This document shows positions 42,848-51,161 of a stretch of 64,000 bases of DNA, in pieces. The notes beneath the pieces were generated by a model. The model ran no database searches, was not told the DNA's origin, and saw only the letters and a program-made list of their open reading frames with translations. The stretch comes from Methanobrevibacter millerae (GTDB lineage: Archaea; Methanobacteriota; Methanobacteria; Methanobacteriales; Methanobacteriaceae), in contig NZ_CP011266.1 of the NCBI RefSeq assembly GCF_001477655.1, positions 721,001 to 785,000 of the forward strand. Reading direction: 5' to 3'. Both the position numbers and the translations under genes were made by a program. Position 1 is the first letter of the stretch; each line of letters begins with the position of its first letter.

Positions 42848-43315
42848 TCATGGATTCAATTCATAATACTTTTTTGATAACTCTCGGAGTGTAACTTTTA
42901 GTTTTTCTTTTTCTTCATTTGTATATTCACTAAATATTTCATCTTCGATTTGATTAATGATTTTTACAAATTCCTTTGTTACTTCTTTTCCTTTTTCAGT
43001 AATTTTCACGATGTTTTTACTTTTATTTTTAGGGTCTGGGAAAATTTCAACCAAATTCTTATTTTCAAGTCTTTTTAAAGCTTTAGTGACACTTCCCCCA
43101 TGAATATTTAGCAGTTGTGAAATGTATGATTGGGGTATGCTTTTTTCTGTGTTAATCACGATTAAAAAATTTGCCTGATTTAGTGTAATGTCTAAATCTT
43201 TGAACTGTTTATTTAGGGCAACTATACAAATGTCAGATAATTTTAAGATTATAAATTCAAAGGGAGTATTTTTCAGCTCTTTATTAGGCAATTCAGTTAT
43301 GCTTTTAAATTTCAT
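42848..43315 (-). CDS. MarR-family transcriptional regulator
   Basis: A 155-residue winged-helix regulator of the MarR type: 'LNQANFLIVINTEKSIPQSYISQLLNIHGGSVTKALKRLENKNLVEIF' spans helix-turn-helix and the wing begins after it ('KSKNIVKITEKGKEV'). It is divergent from a frameshifted membrane-protein gene, with a perfect 12-bp palindrome in between (43327-43338), the likely operator for both. Confidence 0.82.
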   Translation of the reverse strand: MKFKSITELPNKELKNTPFEFIILKLSDICIVALNKQFKDLDITLNQANFLIVINTEKSIPQSYISQLLNIHGGSVTKALKRLENKNLVEIFPDPKNKSKNIVKITEKGKEVTKEFVKIINQIEDEIFSEYTNEEKEKLKVTLRELSKKYYELNP

Positions 43316-43326
43316 ATTTAAAAGTA

Positions 43327-43338
43327 TTTCCTAGGAAA
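43327..43338. promoter_or_regulatory. Perfect palindrome, likely MarR operator
   Basis: TTTCCTAGGAAA is a fully symmetric 12-mer in the 57-base divergent region between the MarR gene and the membrane-protein gene. It is placed to overlap the minus-strand promoter and the plus-strand start region, as expected for autoregulation plus control of the neighbour. Confidence 0.5.
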
Positions 43339-43372
43339 CATTTAAATATTTTCACCAATTAAAAAAAATTAT

Positions 43373-44004
43373 ATGAAAAGATATTCTCGTTATATTGTTT
43401 ATTTAATTTCTTTGTTTATCATATCTCTTGGCGCATCCTTGTCTATCAAGGCTAATTTAGGCACATCTCCTTTAATTTGCATTCCATATGTCTGCAGTCT
43501 AATTTCTAATTTGAGTGTTGGCACAACAAGCTTTTTATTTAGTGTTCTACTTATTTTAATTCAGGTTATTCTTCTTAAAGGAGGCTTTGAGAAAAGGCAA
43601 TACTTGCAATTGGTTATCGGAACTATTTTTTCTGTCTTCATTGATTTTACATTATTTTTAGTTGATTTCTTAAATCCCACGGATTATTTTTCACAATTGG
43701 CTTTATTAATTGTAAGTTGTGTTGTCATGGCTTTTGGTGTTTTACTTGAAATTAAAACGGAAGTTGTTTATATTCCGGGGATGGATTCATTGTAGCTATT
43801 TCTAAAGTATTGAAAAAGGAATTCGGAAAAGTCAAACCCTACTGTGATGTTTCATTTGTAGTTGTAGCCACAATATTATCTGTTGTCTTTTTAGGATATT
43901 TGGCGGGTGTTCGTGAAGGAACAGTGATTTCAGCAGTTATAATAGGACCCATTGTTAGAGTATTTAAAAAATATTTGGATGGTTATGTTGATTTGCTAAT
44001 TTAA
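43373..44004 (+). pseudogene. YczE/DUF6198-type membrane protein with frameshift in a G run
   Basis: The first frame encodes 140 residues with four hydrophobic helices ('SLGASLSIKANLGTSPLICIPYVCS') and ends at 43795 shortly after 'VVYIPG'. Adding one G to the run GGGG at 43777-43780 restores a continuous protein through 'GFIVAISKVLKKEFGKVKPYCD' to 44004, giving about 210 residues, the expected length of this five- to six-helix family. A one-base loss in a homopolymer can be a true inactivation, a phase-variable switch or a sequencing error. Confidence 0.75.
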
Positions 44005-44378
44005 ATATTCAAGCTTTCAGTGTAGTTTTCTAAAATTTCATTTTTTATATCTTTCTTTAATTTGCTGCATTCTAATTCATTTAAAGAAAATACGCTCAGT
44101 TCATATAAAATCTTGTTTGTTTTAAGGCCCTTTTCCAATAAAATATATGATGTTTTGTTTCGTGTTTTCAGTTCGGATTTTTCTTTTTTTATCAGTTCCA
44201 TTTCTTCCATATATTTCAATGTTTGTGATAATACATGATTGCTTAATGTAGGATTTGATTCCTGAAATTCTGTAAAATGTTTTTTTCCTCTAAACATATC
44301 CATTAAAATGCATAGAACCCATTTTCTTGAGAAAAAATCTAGGGATTCACTTACTGGACAGATATCTTCTATATTCAT
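44001..44378 (-). CDS. HxlR-family winged-helix regulator
   Basis: A 125-residue HxlR/DUF24 regulator: 'DICPVSESLDFFSRKWVLCILMDMFRGKKHFTEF' with the N-terminal cysteine (Cys7), then 'LSNHVLSQTLKYMEEMELI' and the wing. It is clearly a paralogue of the protein at 39549. It ends with a four-base overlap of the convergent membrane-protein gene and is divergent from the NTF2-like gene. Confidence 0.84.
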   Translation of the reverse strand: MNIEDICPVSESLDFFSRKWVLCILMDMFRGKKHFTEFQESNPTLSNHVLSQTLKYMEEMELIKKEKSELKTRNKTSYILLEKGLKTNKILYELSVFSLNELECSKLKKDIKNEILENYTESLNI

Positions 44379-44468
44379 ATTAATTTTTTTGTTAATATTA
44401 TTATAAATTAATTTAGTAATTTTAAAATTACAGATTCTTTTTAAGCAAGGACTTCAATTATTAATATC

Positions 44469-44849
44469 ATGAGATTTAATATTGATGAATATCGTGCTGT
44501 TGAAAAAGCGGCAGAAAAGTTTGTAAAAAGTGTAGCTGAAGGCAATAGTGAATATGCAAAAGAATTATTCATTGATGAAGCAGTATTGTTCGGTTATTTG
44601 GATGGTGATTTGGAACATGGATCCATACAACAGTTCTATGATAATGTGGATAGTGTAGCTGCTGGAGATGAATTCAATGCAAGAATTGATGTGCTTCTTT
44701 TAGAAGAAACCTTGGCTGTTGTAAGAGTTCTTGAAGAAAGTTGGGGTGGGCGTATTGATTTTACGGATGTATTGTTGATGTTAAAAATGGATGGTGAATG
44801 GAAAGCGGTTGCAAAAGCTTATAACCAAAATTCAAACACAATCCAATAA
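44469..44849 (+). CDS. NTF2-like protein (lumazine-binding-like group)
   Basis: A 126-residue cone-fold protein of the NTF2-like superfamily, with 'AEKFVKSVAEGNSEYAKELFIDEAVLFGYLDGDLEHG' and closing 'DVLLMLKMDGEWKAVAKAYNQ'. Members often bind or convert small hydrophobic molecules. It is divergent from an HxlR regulator gene (44378), which may control it. The exact role is unknown. Confidence 0.75.
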   Translation: MRFNIDEYRAVEKAAEKFVKSVAEGNSEYAKELFIDEAVLFGYLDGDLEHGSIQQFYDNVDSVAAGDEFNARIDVLLLEETLAVVRVLEESWGGRIDFTDVLLMLKMDGEWKAVAKAYNQNSNTIQ

Positions 44850-44940
44850 CTTTTTTCTTTTTTTATTGTCTGCAGGTATCTATTAATTATATATTTAATT
44901 GATTAGATAAATTAATGTATAATTAATTAATGCTGAGGAT

Positions 44941-45286
44941 ATGAATAATAATCTAACAATTTATGATTTAAACTTTATTTTACATAAAAAAATTGACTTT
45001 TTCGATTTGGTGGATTTGCATTCTAGAAACTGGTATTTTCAGGATTTCATGAATAATCTGCGGAAATTTCAACAAAAGTCCTGCATCAAACATTAACTGA
45101 ATTGGAATCTGTCGGATTGATTGATAAAAAAATTATCCAAGAAAAACCTAAATTAACTGAATGTTCCTTAACTGAAAAAGGAAACTTTCCAAAAAGTTAA
45201 TAAAAGAATATTATTCTTATATTGATATGATTTCTTCAGATTCTAACGAAAAAAAGAAAATATTCAATAAAATAAAAGATTTATAG
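44941..45286 (+). pseudogene. HxlR-family regulator remnant with at least two frameshifts
   Basis: Starts at ATG 44941 after TGAGG, with 'FFDLVDLHSRNWYFQDFM' resembling the HxlR N-terminal region in altered form. At about 45060 the frame shifts to 'ISTKVLHQTLTELESVGLIDKK', the recognition helix and wing, and near 45185-45190 it shifts again to 'KLSKKLIKEYYSYIDMISSD' ending at 45286. All three pieces are in order and belong to one ancestral gene. It lies nine bases ahead of the radical SAM gene start, which it probably once regulated. Confidence 0.75.
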
Positions 45287-45295
45287 GTGTTTAAA

Positions 45296-46174
45296 ATGCA
45301 TTATACTGGAACAGTTTATAGGAACCCGTATGAACCTCCTTCACCATTGCTTGAAATAACTCAAGGATGCAGCCATAATAAATGTAAATTCTGCAATATG
45401 TATTCAGCAGTAAAATTCAAGCCTTCTCCTATTGAATGGATTGAAGAGGATTTAGCAGAAATTGCATCAATGTATCCTAATACTCATAGATTGCAACTGT
45501 TGAGTGCTGATCCTTTTGTATTGAGCTTTGAGCAGCTTGATGAAATTTGTGATTTGGTCCATAATTATTTGTCTGATATTGAAATCATGACAATGGCCGC
45601 ACGTGTTGACAATATTAAGGATAAAACTGTTGAAGAGCTTGAAATTCTTAAGAGCAAAGGAATTGTTGAGTTAAATCTTGGAGCTGAAAGCGGTGATGAT
45701 TGGACACTTAAACGAGTTAATAAAGGTTATGAAAGTAAAGATATTTTAAAACAGTGTTCTAAGCTTGATGAGGCTGGAATTGATTACTGGTTAACTTTTT
45801 TAAATGGTCTTGCAGGTAAAGAACATTCAAAAGATCATGCCATTAATTCTGCTAAAATATTTAGCCAGTGCAATCCTACGGTTGTTGGAACTGGAGGTTT
45901 GGTTTTGTTTGAAGGAACTGGATTGCTTGCTCAATATAGGCAGGGCAAATTCAACCCATTATCTGAAAAGGGTTTGATGGAAGAGTTAAAATTGTTCATT
46001 GAAAATTTGGATTTTGATGGAAGGTTCATCACTCACCATACATTTTCAATGAATTTAAATAATTCAAACTTTAAAGAAAATAAACAGAGAATATTGGATT
46101 CGCTTCAACATGGAATTGATAATTTGGATATGGATAGATTAACTCAAATAAGAAATAATAAAAGGAGTTTATAA
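45296..46174 (+). CDS. Radical SAM protein
   Basis: A 292-residue intact relative of the two broken genes at 39.9-41.5 kb. It begins MHYTGTVYRNPYEPPSPLLE and has CSHNKCKFC for the 4Fe-4S cluster, 'LNLGAESGDDWTLKRVNKGY' and a C-terminal 'ITHHTFSMNLNN' segment where the relatives have a glycine/histidine pair. Homologues with this layout are oxygen-independent coproporphyrinogen-oxidase-like in overall pattern but of unknown function. Start at ATG 45296 with TAGGTG before it. The iron-sulfur flavoprotein gene starts directly after its stop. Confidence 0.82.
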   Translation: MHYTGTVYRNPYEPPSPLLEITQGCSHNKCKFCNMYSAVKFKPSPIEWIEEDLAEIASMYPNTHRLQLLSADPFVLSFEQLDEICDLVHNYLSDIEIMTMAARVDNIKDKTVEELEILKSKGIVELNLGAESGDDWTLKRVNKGYESKDILKQCSKLDEAGIDYWLTFLNGLAGKEHSKDHAINSAKIFSQCNPTVVGTGGLVLFEGTGLLAQYRQGKFNPLSEKGLMEELKLFIENLDFDGRFITHHTFSMNLNNSNFKENKQRILDSLQHGIDNLDMDRLTQIRNNKRSL

Positions 46175-46708
46175 ATGAATATTGTAGCATTGATGGGTTC
46201 TCCTAGAAAACATGGAAATACTGACAGATTATTGGATGAGATGATTAATGGAGCTATTGATAACGGTCATGATGTTGTAAAATACTGTGTTGGAGATTTG
46301 GATGTTCATCCCTGCAAAGGATGTGGTGCTTGCACTTTAGGAAATGACTGTGTATTTAAAGATGATGGATTTGAAATCACACACCAAATTGCAGATGCAG
46401 AAGGATTAATTGTATCCACACCAATATATTTTGGTCAAATGACTGGTGATTTGAAAGTTCTGCTGGATAGGATGTTTGGAATAACCAATAATCCATTAAT
46501 TCATACTTCAGGTAATGTTGCATTAATCTTTACTCATTTGGGTCCTGAAGGATATTATGACCCATATATTGAACTTACAAAAATACAGCCATTTCAAATG
46601 AATATGCACTACAAAATTGTTGATGTTTTGGATGTCGGCGATTTGGGAGATGTGCAAATGCAACCAGATAAGTTAAAAGAAGCTTATGAAATAGGAAAAA
46701 AATTTTAG
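46175..46708 (+). CDS. Iron-sulfur flavoprotein-type FMN reductase
   Basis: A 177-residue flavodoxin-fold protein. 'LMGSPRKHGNTDRLLDEM' binds the FMN phosphate and CKGCGACTLGNDC (C-x2-C-x2-C-x5-C) is the compact cluster motif of methanogen iron-sulfur flavoproteins (Isf). 'STPIYFGQMTGDLKVLLDR' completes the fold. It is immediately adjacent to the radical SAM gene, to which it may donate electrons; that is inferred from position only. Confidence 0.82.
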   Translation: MNIVALMGSPRKHGNTDRLLDEMINGAIDNGHDVVKYCVGDLDVHPCKGCGACTLGNDCVFKDDGFEITHQIADAEGLIVSTPIYFGQMTGDLKVLLDRMFGITNNPLIHTSGNVALIFTHLGPEGYYDPYIELTKIQPFQMNMHYKIVDVLDVGDLGDVQMQPDKLKEAYEIGKKF

Positions 46709-46717
46709 GGGATTATT

Positions 46718-47294
46718 ATGGATGATTCAAATTTCATGACAACAAACCGTTTGGAAGCATTTTATGATGCAATCATAGCTATTATTGTAACAGTTTTGGT
46801 ATTGGAATTGCCTCAGCCAGCTTCCCCCGCGATAGAATCAATATGGGCTATTAAAAATTCTTATTTTGCATACTTTATAAGTTTCTTAATGTGTACAAAT
46901 CTTTGGCAATACCATCATGTAATAATATAATCATGTCGATAAAATTGATTCAAGAATCATTTGGCAAAATATTGTATTATTGCTGTTTGTTTCATTAATA
47001 CCTTATCTTACGGTATTTGTCTCACAAAATCCATTTTCATTACTTGCTCAGGTTTTATATGGTTTGGATTTTATCATAATTAATATAATTTTATTCATAA
47101 TGGCTAAATCATTGGTGAGTATTAATGAAAGTAAATATTTAAAAGAAGTATTGGATTTAAAAAATGCAGTTTTAATCCCATCAATTTTATTTATAATTGG
47201 CTTTGTCATTGCATTTTTAGGTTATCCCGTTGCTATTAGCATATGTTGTTTGTTTACAATTATCCGGTCAATATATTATTCATTAAAAAATTAA
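46718..47294 (+). pseudogene. TMEM175/DUF1211-type membrane protein with frameshift
   Basis: The first 70 codons give 'TTNRLEAFYDAIIAIIVTVLVLELPQP', the signature of the TMEM175-like potassium channel family, and stop at 46928-46930 after 'LWQYHHVII'. Removing one A at about 46925-46927 lets the frame go on as 'YNHVDKIDSRIIWQNIVLLLFVS' and then to 47294. Combined length is about 192 residues with six helices, as in the family. A one-base insertion in an A/T-rich stretch; sequencing error is the alternative. Confidence 0.75.
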
Positions 47295-47335
47295 TTTTTA
47301 AATTTTTCATGTGTTGACATATAAAAAATAATAAT

Positions 47336-47356
47336 TTAGGGTGAGTATCACCCTAA
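47336..47356. terminator. Hairpin across the mtrA-like stop codon
   Basis: TTAGGGTGA (47336-47344) and TCACCCTAA (47348-47356) are perfect inverse complements with a three-base loop. The stem contains the stop codon (47353-47355) of the minus-strand gene and is followed by a T-rich tract in that direction. Confidence 0.65.
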
Positions 47357-47907
47357 GCTTCAGCTTCTTCTTTTTTATTTACAATAACTAATTTTTTGTT
47401 TTCTTCATCGATTTCCATTACTATTGGTTCAGCTTCGTATGCGCCAGTGTCTTTTTCTACACATTCATTGATTTTAGATTGTATTGTTCCAATGTCTTCA
47501 GTATCGATTAAGTCAACGATTTCTAGTTGTTGTTGGAATCTTTCAACACCTTCAAGGGGAACATTTTCTACGAATGGAATAGCACCTGTTGCACCAATAA
47601 TTTTCTTTTTATCAGGATCAGCACCATTTTCGTGCAATGCTTTGAAACTTTGACCGGTAATATGTCCTTGCACTTCAGCACCTGCTAATATTAAGAAACG
47701 AATATTTGGGTTGGAAATAATGTTTGCTACAACTTTTTCAATTCCTAAGTTTTCTGTTTTACATGGGCCTGCAATAGCTGCTCCGGATAATTCCGCTTCA
47801 ATGTGTGAAGCTAATGTGGTTACTGCAACAGGACTTTCCGGATCGCCTACAACATAATCTCCACTGATTACTGGCCAGCCATCTGCAGGAGATTTCTTAT
47901 CAGCCAT
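47353..47907 (-). CDS. mtrA: MtrA paralogue without membrane anchor
   Basis: Homologue of the corrinoid subunit A of the Na+-translocating methyl-H4MPT:coenzyme M methyltransferase. The 184 residues open '[21 protein letters not shown]', include '[26 protein letters not shown]' (shorter core [12 protein letters not shown]) and '[14 protein letters not shown]' with the histidine (residue 82) equivalent to the cobalt ligand. The C-terminal helix linker and transmembrane segment of true MtrA are absent; the protein ends with a charged NKKEEAEA. It is outside any mtr operon, so it is probably a soluble paralogue with a separate methyl-carrier role. Confidence 0.85.
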   Translation of the reverse strand: MADKKSPADGWPVISGDYVVGDPESPVAVTTLASHIEAELSGAAIAGPCKTENLGIEKVVANIISNPNIRFLILAGAEVQGHITGQSFKALHENGADPDKKKIIGATGAIPFVENVPLEGVERFQQQLEIVDLIDTEDIGTIQSKINECVEKDTGAYEAEPIVMEIDEENKKLVIVNKKEEAEA

Positions 47908-47972
47908 TTTATTAATCCTCCATATAATTTGATATTTTATTATATGATAATTTAATTAATTTAAATCTTTTG

Positions 47973-49358
47973 TCACTTATGTGGTGTGATTTGAAGATTT
48001 TCAACTTCTTTTTTAAATTTTTTATTAAATAATAATATAAACATGAATCCAATAGCTGATCCAATGTTCATTCCAATTATTGATCCTAAATAAACTCCAA
48101 ATACTCCCATATTGAGGATTATTCCAAGTAAATATGCAAAAAACATACTTAAAATCAGTTCTCTTAAAACGGTCAATCCTAAAGATTTGAATCCTGAACC
48201 TATGCCCTGATAGGTATATGCTGCAGTTGCACCGAATGGTATTAGAACATTATAGAAAACGAGTAGTTGCAATATTTGTGATGACCTTGTAACTAATTCA
48301 ATATTTCCTGATTGAAAACTAAACAGTTCACATAATGGGTATGCAAAAATAAAGAAAATGGCAGATATTATCAGTGTAATAATAAAACTTAGTATTGTCG
48401 AATATTTTATAGTTATATCGAAGTTTTTTACATTTTTTGCACCGTAAGCTATTCCAGATACGGTTATTGTAGCTATTCCTATTGCCATACAGGGTAAAAA
48501 TATGATTGAGATATATCTCCAGGCTATTGTAAAGGATGCTACTTCATTAACTCCGGCTGTCATTATGATTAAATAGTTAAAAACTATTGCAACAATGGAA
48601 AAGATTATCTCTTCAAAACTGGCTGGAAGTGAAACTATGAGTATTTTTTTGTATATTTCGAGATTTCTTTTGTAATATTGAATTTTAAATTTAAAATATG
48701 TGTCATTTTTGATGTATATCCAGTATAGCATCCATATAAATCCAATTAATGATGCAAGTATTGTTGCCACTGAAGCTCCAAATATTCCTAAATTGAAAAA
48801 ATATATAAAAATTGGATCTAGTATCATGTTTAAAATTGCAGTAAGCATTAATGGTTTTGTTGCTCTTTTCACATCTCCTTCGGCTCTAAAAATACTTGAA
48901 GTAGTATTGGGCAGTAAAAATACGATATTTAATAAAAATAGTATTTTTCCATAATCAATGCAATATGACATAACATCTTTAGCACCAACTAAGATAATTA
49001 TATCGTCAAAAAAGAAAATGCCTATCATTAAAATGATAATTGAAACTAGGAATGTTAAGATTATTGTATGTAAAACTGCATTATTTGCATCTTCAAACTT
49101 GGATGCTCCAACATATCTTGAGATTAATGAATTTCCTCCGGCTCCGATACCGCTTCCGATGCCAATTAAAACCAAATATAATGGTGATATAAATCCTAAT
49201 GCAGCTAATGCATCAATATTAATTCCTGAAACCCAAAAGCTATCAATTAAATTATTTAAAAACATTAAAAGCAATGAAAAGATTGTAGGCATGGCTAATT
49301 TGTTTATTGCTTTTTTCGGGTCTCCCGTAATAGTTTCTATATTTTCATTTATTTCCAT
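47973..49358 (-). CDS. MATE-family efflux transporter
   Basis: A 461-residue membrane protein with 12 hydrophobic segments. Typical motifs are 'LAMPTIFSLLLMFLNNLIDSFWVSGI' at the start, 'GIGSGIGAGGNSLISRYVGA' in the first half and 'GGFSSLG'-like repeats ('GATAAYTYQGIGSGFKSLGL') in the second. It would export drugs or metabolites using a cation gradient. The start codon lies 13 bases from the second copy of the 277-bp repeat, on the opposite strand. Confidence 0.87.
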   Translation of the reverse strand: MEINENIETITGDPKKAINKLAMPTIFSLLLMFLNNLIDSFWVSGINIDALAALGFISPLYLVLIGIGSGIGAGGNSLISRYVGASKFEDANNAVLHTIILTFLVSIIILMIGIFFFDDIIILVGAKDVMSYCIDYGKILFLLNIVFLLPNTTSSIFRAEGDVKRATKPLMLTAILNMILDPIFIYFFNLGIFGASVATILASLIGFIWMLYWIYIKNDTYFKFKIQYYKRNLEIYKKILIVSLPASFEEIIFSIVAIVFNYLIIMTAGVNEVASFTIAWRYISIIFLPCMAIGIATITVSGIAYGAKNVKNFDITIKYSTILSFIITLIISAIFFIFAYPLCELFSFQSGNIELVTRSSQILQLLVFYNVLIPFGATAAYTYQGIGSGFKSLGLTVLRELILSMFFAYLLGIILNMGVFGVYLGSIIGMNIGSAIGFMFILLFNKKFKKEVENLQITPHK

Positions 49359-49371
49359 TATTGATATTATA

Positions 49372-49648
49372 TATTATAGTTATTTACTTAATTTTTTTGA
49401 TAAATGATTTTTATTGAAATTGATTTCATATTGAAAAATTGCTCTGAAAAAAACAAAATATATAAAGTAATATGATTTATATTAATCATAAAATTACTTA
49501 TATTTATATTACTTAAGTATAATTGTTAATAAAATTAACAAACCGGAAAGTAATCCGGGGATAGCTTGGTAATCCTTATACTACTAAAAGTGTAACAGCC
49601 CAAGAATTTTTACCAAATCCAACACAATAATTTGGTAAAGTACTATAA
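49372..49648 (+). repeat. 277-bp repeat copy 2: orphan promoter and structured leader
   Basis: Direct copy of 39273-39549 with three substitutions and no indels over 277 bases, offset by 10,099. It has the same TATA box, inverted repeat, palindrome and hairpins, and the same CCGG/TCCGG and ACCAAAT/ATTTGGT stems. Here no HxlR reading frame follows; the sequence diverges at 49649 exactly where the start codon would be. It could make an orphan RNA, be the remains of a lost paralogue or be a recombination product. It fills most of the gap 49359-49762. Confidence 0.75.
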
Positions 49649-49720
49649 ATTGTATTTAATCATTGAATGTTTCGAAAATAAAAAAGAAAAATTGATGATG
49701 TGAAACTGGTATTAATAAGG

Positions 49721-49756
49721 AAAAGGATTTCACTAAATTAAAATCCTTTTTTATTC
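49721..49756 (-). terminator. Hairpin at the end of the thermonuclease gene
   Basis: AAAAGGATTT (49721-49730) and AAATCCTTTT (49741-49750) are perfect inverse complements with a ten-base loop; T-runs flank the plus side. It would end the minus-strand nuclease transcript and possibly any RNA from repeat copy 2. Confidence 0.65.
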
Positions 49757-49762
49757 TTATTT

Positions 49763-50506
49763 TTAAGGGTTACAATTATTGCAAGGACTGTAGCCTTGAT
49801 TGATTGCCTCATTTCTTGATGAAAAAGTCACTTTATTTTTTTCAGACATTTTTCCCACAGATTTGCAGGTTGGATAATGGAATTTGTGGCTGTTTAAATT
49901 TCCAATATATGTTCCTGCGGCACTTGATGAAGTATCCTTTGATGCACTGGATGTGGTGTCTGTGCTTGATGATGTGTGGCTTGCAACATGGGTGTTGTCT
50001 CCAGCCCAATCATATGGATAGAATTCACTTGGTGGCATGTACATTATTTCAGCAAGACCTTCTTTTAGAAGCATTTCATTTAAATTCTTACCGTCTACAA
50101 TTACCACAGCCAATGTCCTTCCGTATTTGTCAGTGTTTTTTGAATTGTCTATATCAATACTAACTTCTTTGTTCAAACATAATTTTTTAACAAAATATGT
50201 TGAAGCATCTGCACCTTTAACTCCTTTTTCTGGGGTGTTTACTCCAACTAAACGAACTTTCCCAACACCTTCAACAGTAATAGTATCGCCGTCCGATACT
50301 TTTGTGCATAACCCAGTTTTTTCTGCATGGCAATTAGTGTCACTGTATTTGCTTAAAATGTCATTTAATGATAATGGTGTATAATCAGACACGCTCTTGT
50401 CATGTGAAAATCCGGTTCCAGTATATGCCGTAGCAGTGCTCATTACACCAGCAATCATTAATACAACAAACATGATAAATAAAATGTTTTTATCTAGCGT
50501 TTTCAT
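49763..50506 (-). CDS. Exported thermonuclease with C-terminal cysteine-rich domain
   Basis: A 247-residue secreted or surface nuclease. An N-terminal signal peptide or anchor (hydrophobic about 8-27) is followed by a staphylococcal-nuclease domain (about 60-165): 'VSDGDTITV', 'VRLVGVNTPE', 'YGRTLAVVIV' and 'LLKEGLAEI' are the conserved elements. A Ser/Thr-rich linker leads to a final 45-residue module 'IGNLNSHKFHYPTCKSVGKM...YSPCNNCNP', resembling the metal-binding Ada-like tail found on many such nucleases. Likely degrades extracellular DNA or RNA. Confidence 0.85.
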   Translation of the reverse strand: MKTLDKNILFIMFVVLMIAGVMSTATAYTGTGFSHDKSVSDYTPLSLNDILSKYSDTNCHAEKTGLCTKVSDGDTITVEGVGKVRLVGVNTPEKGVKGADASTYFVKKLCLNKEVSIDIDNSKNTDKYGRTLAVVIVDGKNLNEMLLKEGLAEIMYMPPSEFYPYDWAGDNTHVASHTSSSTDTTSSASKDTSSSAAGTYIGNLNSHKFHYPTCKSVGKMSEKNKVTFSSRNEAINQGYSPCNNCNP

Positions 50507-50532
50507 AATTTATTGTTAGTATGTTGTTGTTA

Positions 50533-51084
50533 TTAAATATTTGGTGTCTGCTCGGCAAGGCATAAATGGCATATTGCATTGGGGTTGTCTTTTTGATTGT
50601 CTTTTACAGGACAGTAATATTTTCCTTTCTCTTCGCTCACTTTTAAATTTCCTGGAAACTCACTGCCTACAGGGTGTATTGGTTCTTCTAAAATAAATGT
50701 GGTGTAAAGTGATGTTATCACATAAATCAATGGAAATTTGTCATATTTATCATTGGCTGATTTTTCTTTTTCAAATGTTAATTCAAGCAGGTGGAATGAA
50801 TTTTTCAATGAGGTTATATCTATTTCACTTTCCATATCATCATTATTTTCCCGCACTTCTTTCATGCGCATAATGAAATGCTTTATATAGATTTTCAAGT
50901 ATTTTTCTCTATATTGTGATTGGATATATTCTCCATCTTTTCTCATTCTCGCTGTAGCCATCATTAAATCATAAGCGGATATGATTCCAGCATATTTTTT
51001 TAAGATTACCATGAGGTCATTTTTTGATATTCTTCTATTTCTCATGATGTCTTGTAGTTCAGTTAATATGTCTTCGGCTACCAT
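50533..51084 (-). CDS. UPF0305 (DUF2115) family protein
   Basis: A 183-residue protein of the methanogen-specific UPF0305/DUF2115 group. It has a helical N-terminal part and a C-terminal cysteine cluster 'YYCPVKDNQ...AICHLCLAEQ' (CP... CxxC), probably a zinc or cluster site. Function unknown. It lies 26 bases upstream of the thermonuclease gene on the same strand. Confidence 0.8.
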   Translation of the reverse strand: MVAEDILTELQDIMRNRRISKNDLMVILKKYAGIISAYDLMMATARMRKDGEYIQSQYREKYLKIYIKHFIMRMKEVRENNDDMESEIDITSLKNSFHLLELTFEKEKSANDKYDKFPLIYVITSLYTTFILEEPIHPVGSEFPGNLKVSEEKGKYYCPVKDNQKDNPNAICHLCLAEQTPNI

Positions 51085-51161
51085 GATTATGTATTTTTTA
51101 ATTTCTACTTATTTAATCTTAACAATATTTAAGTAATATTATTTTCAAATATTATATTAAT

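Noticed and set aside
39273..49648. Composite transposon bounded by the 277-bp repeats
   Set aside because: The repeats are direct, contain no transposase and no terminal inverted repeats were seen; recombination between them remains possible but not shown.
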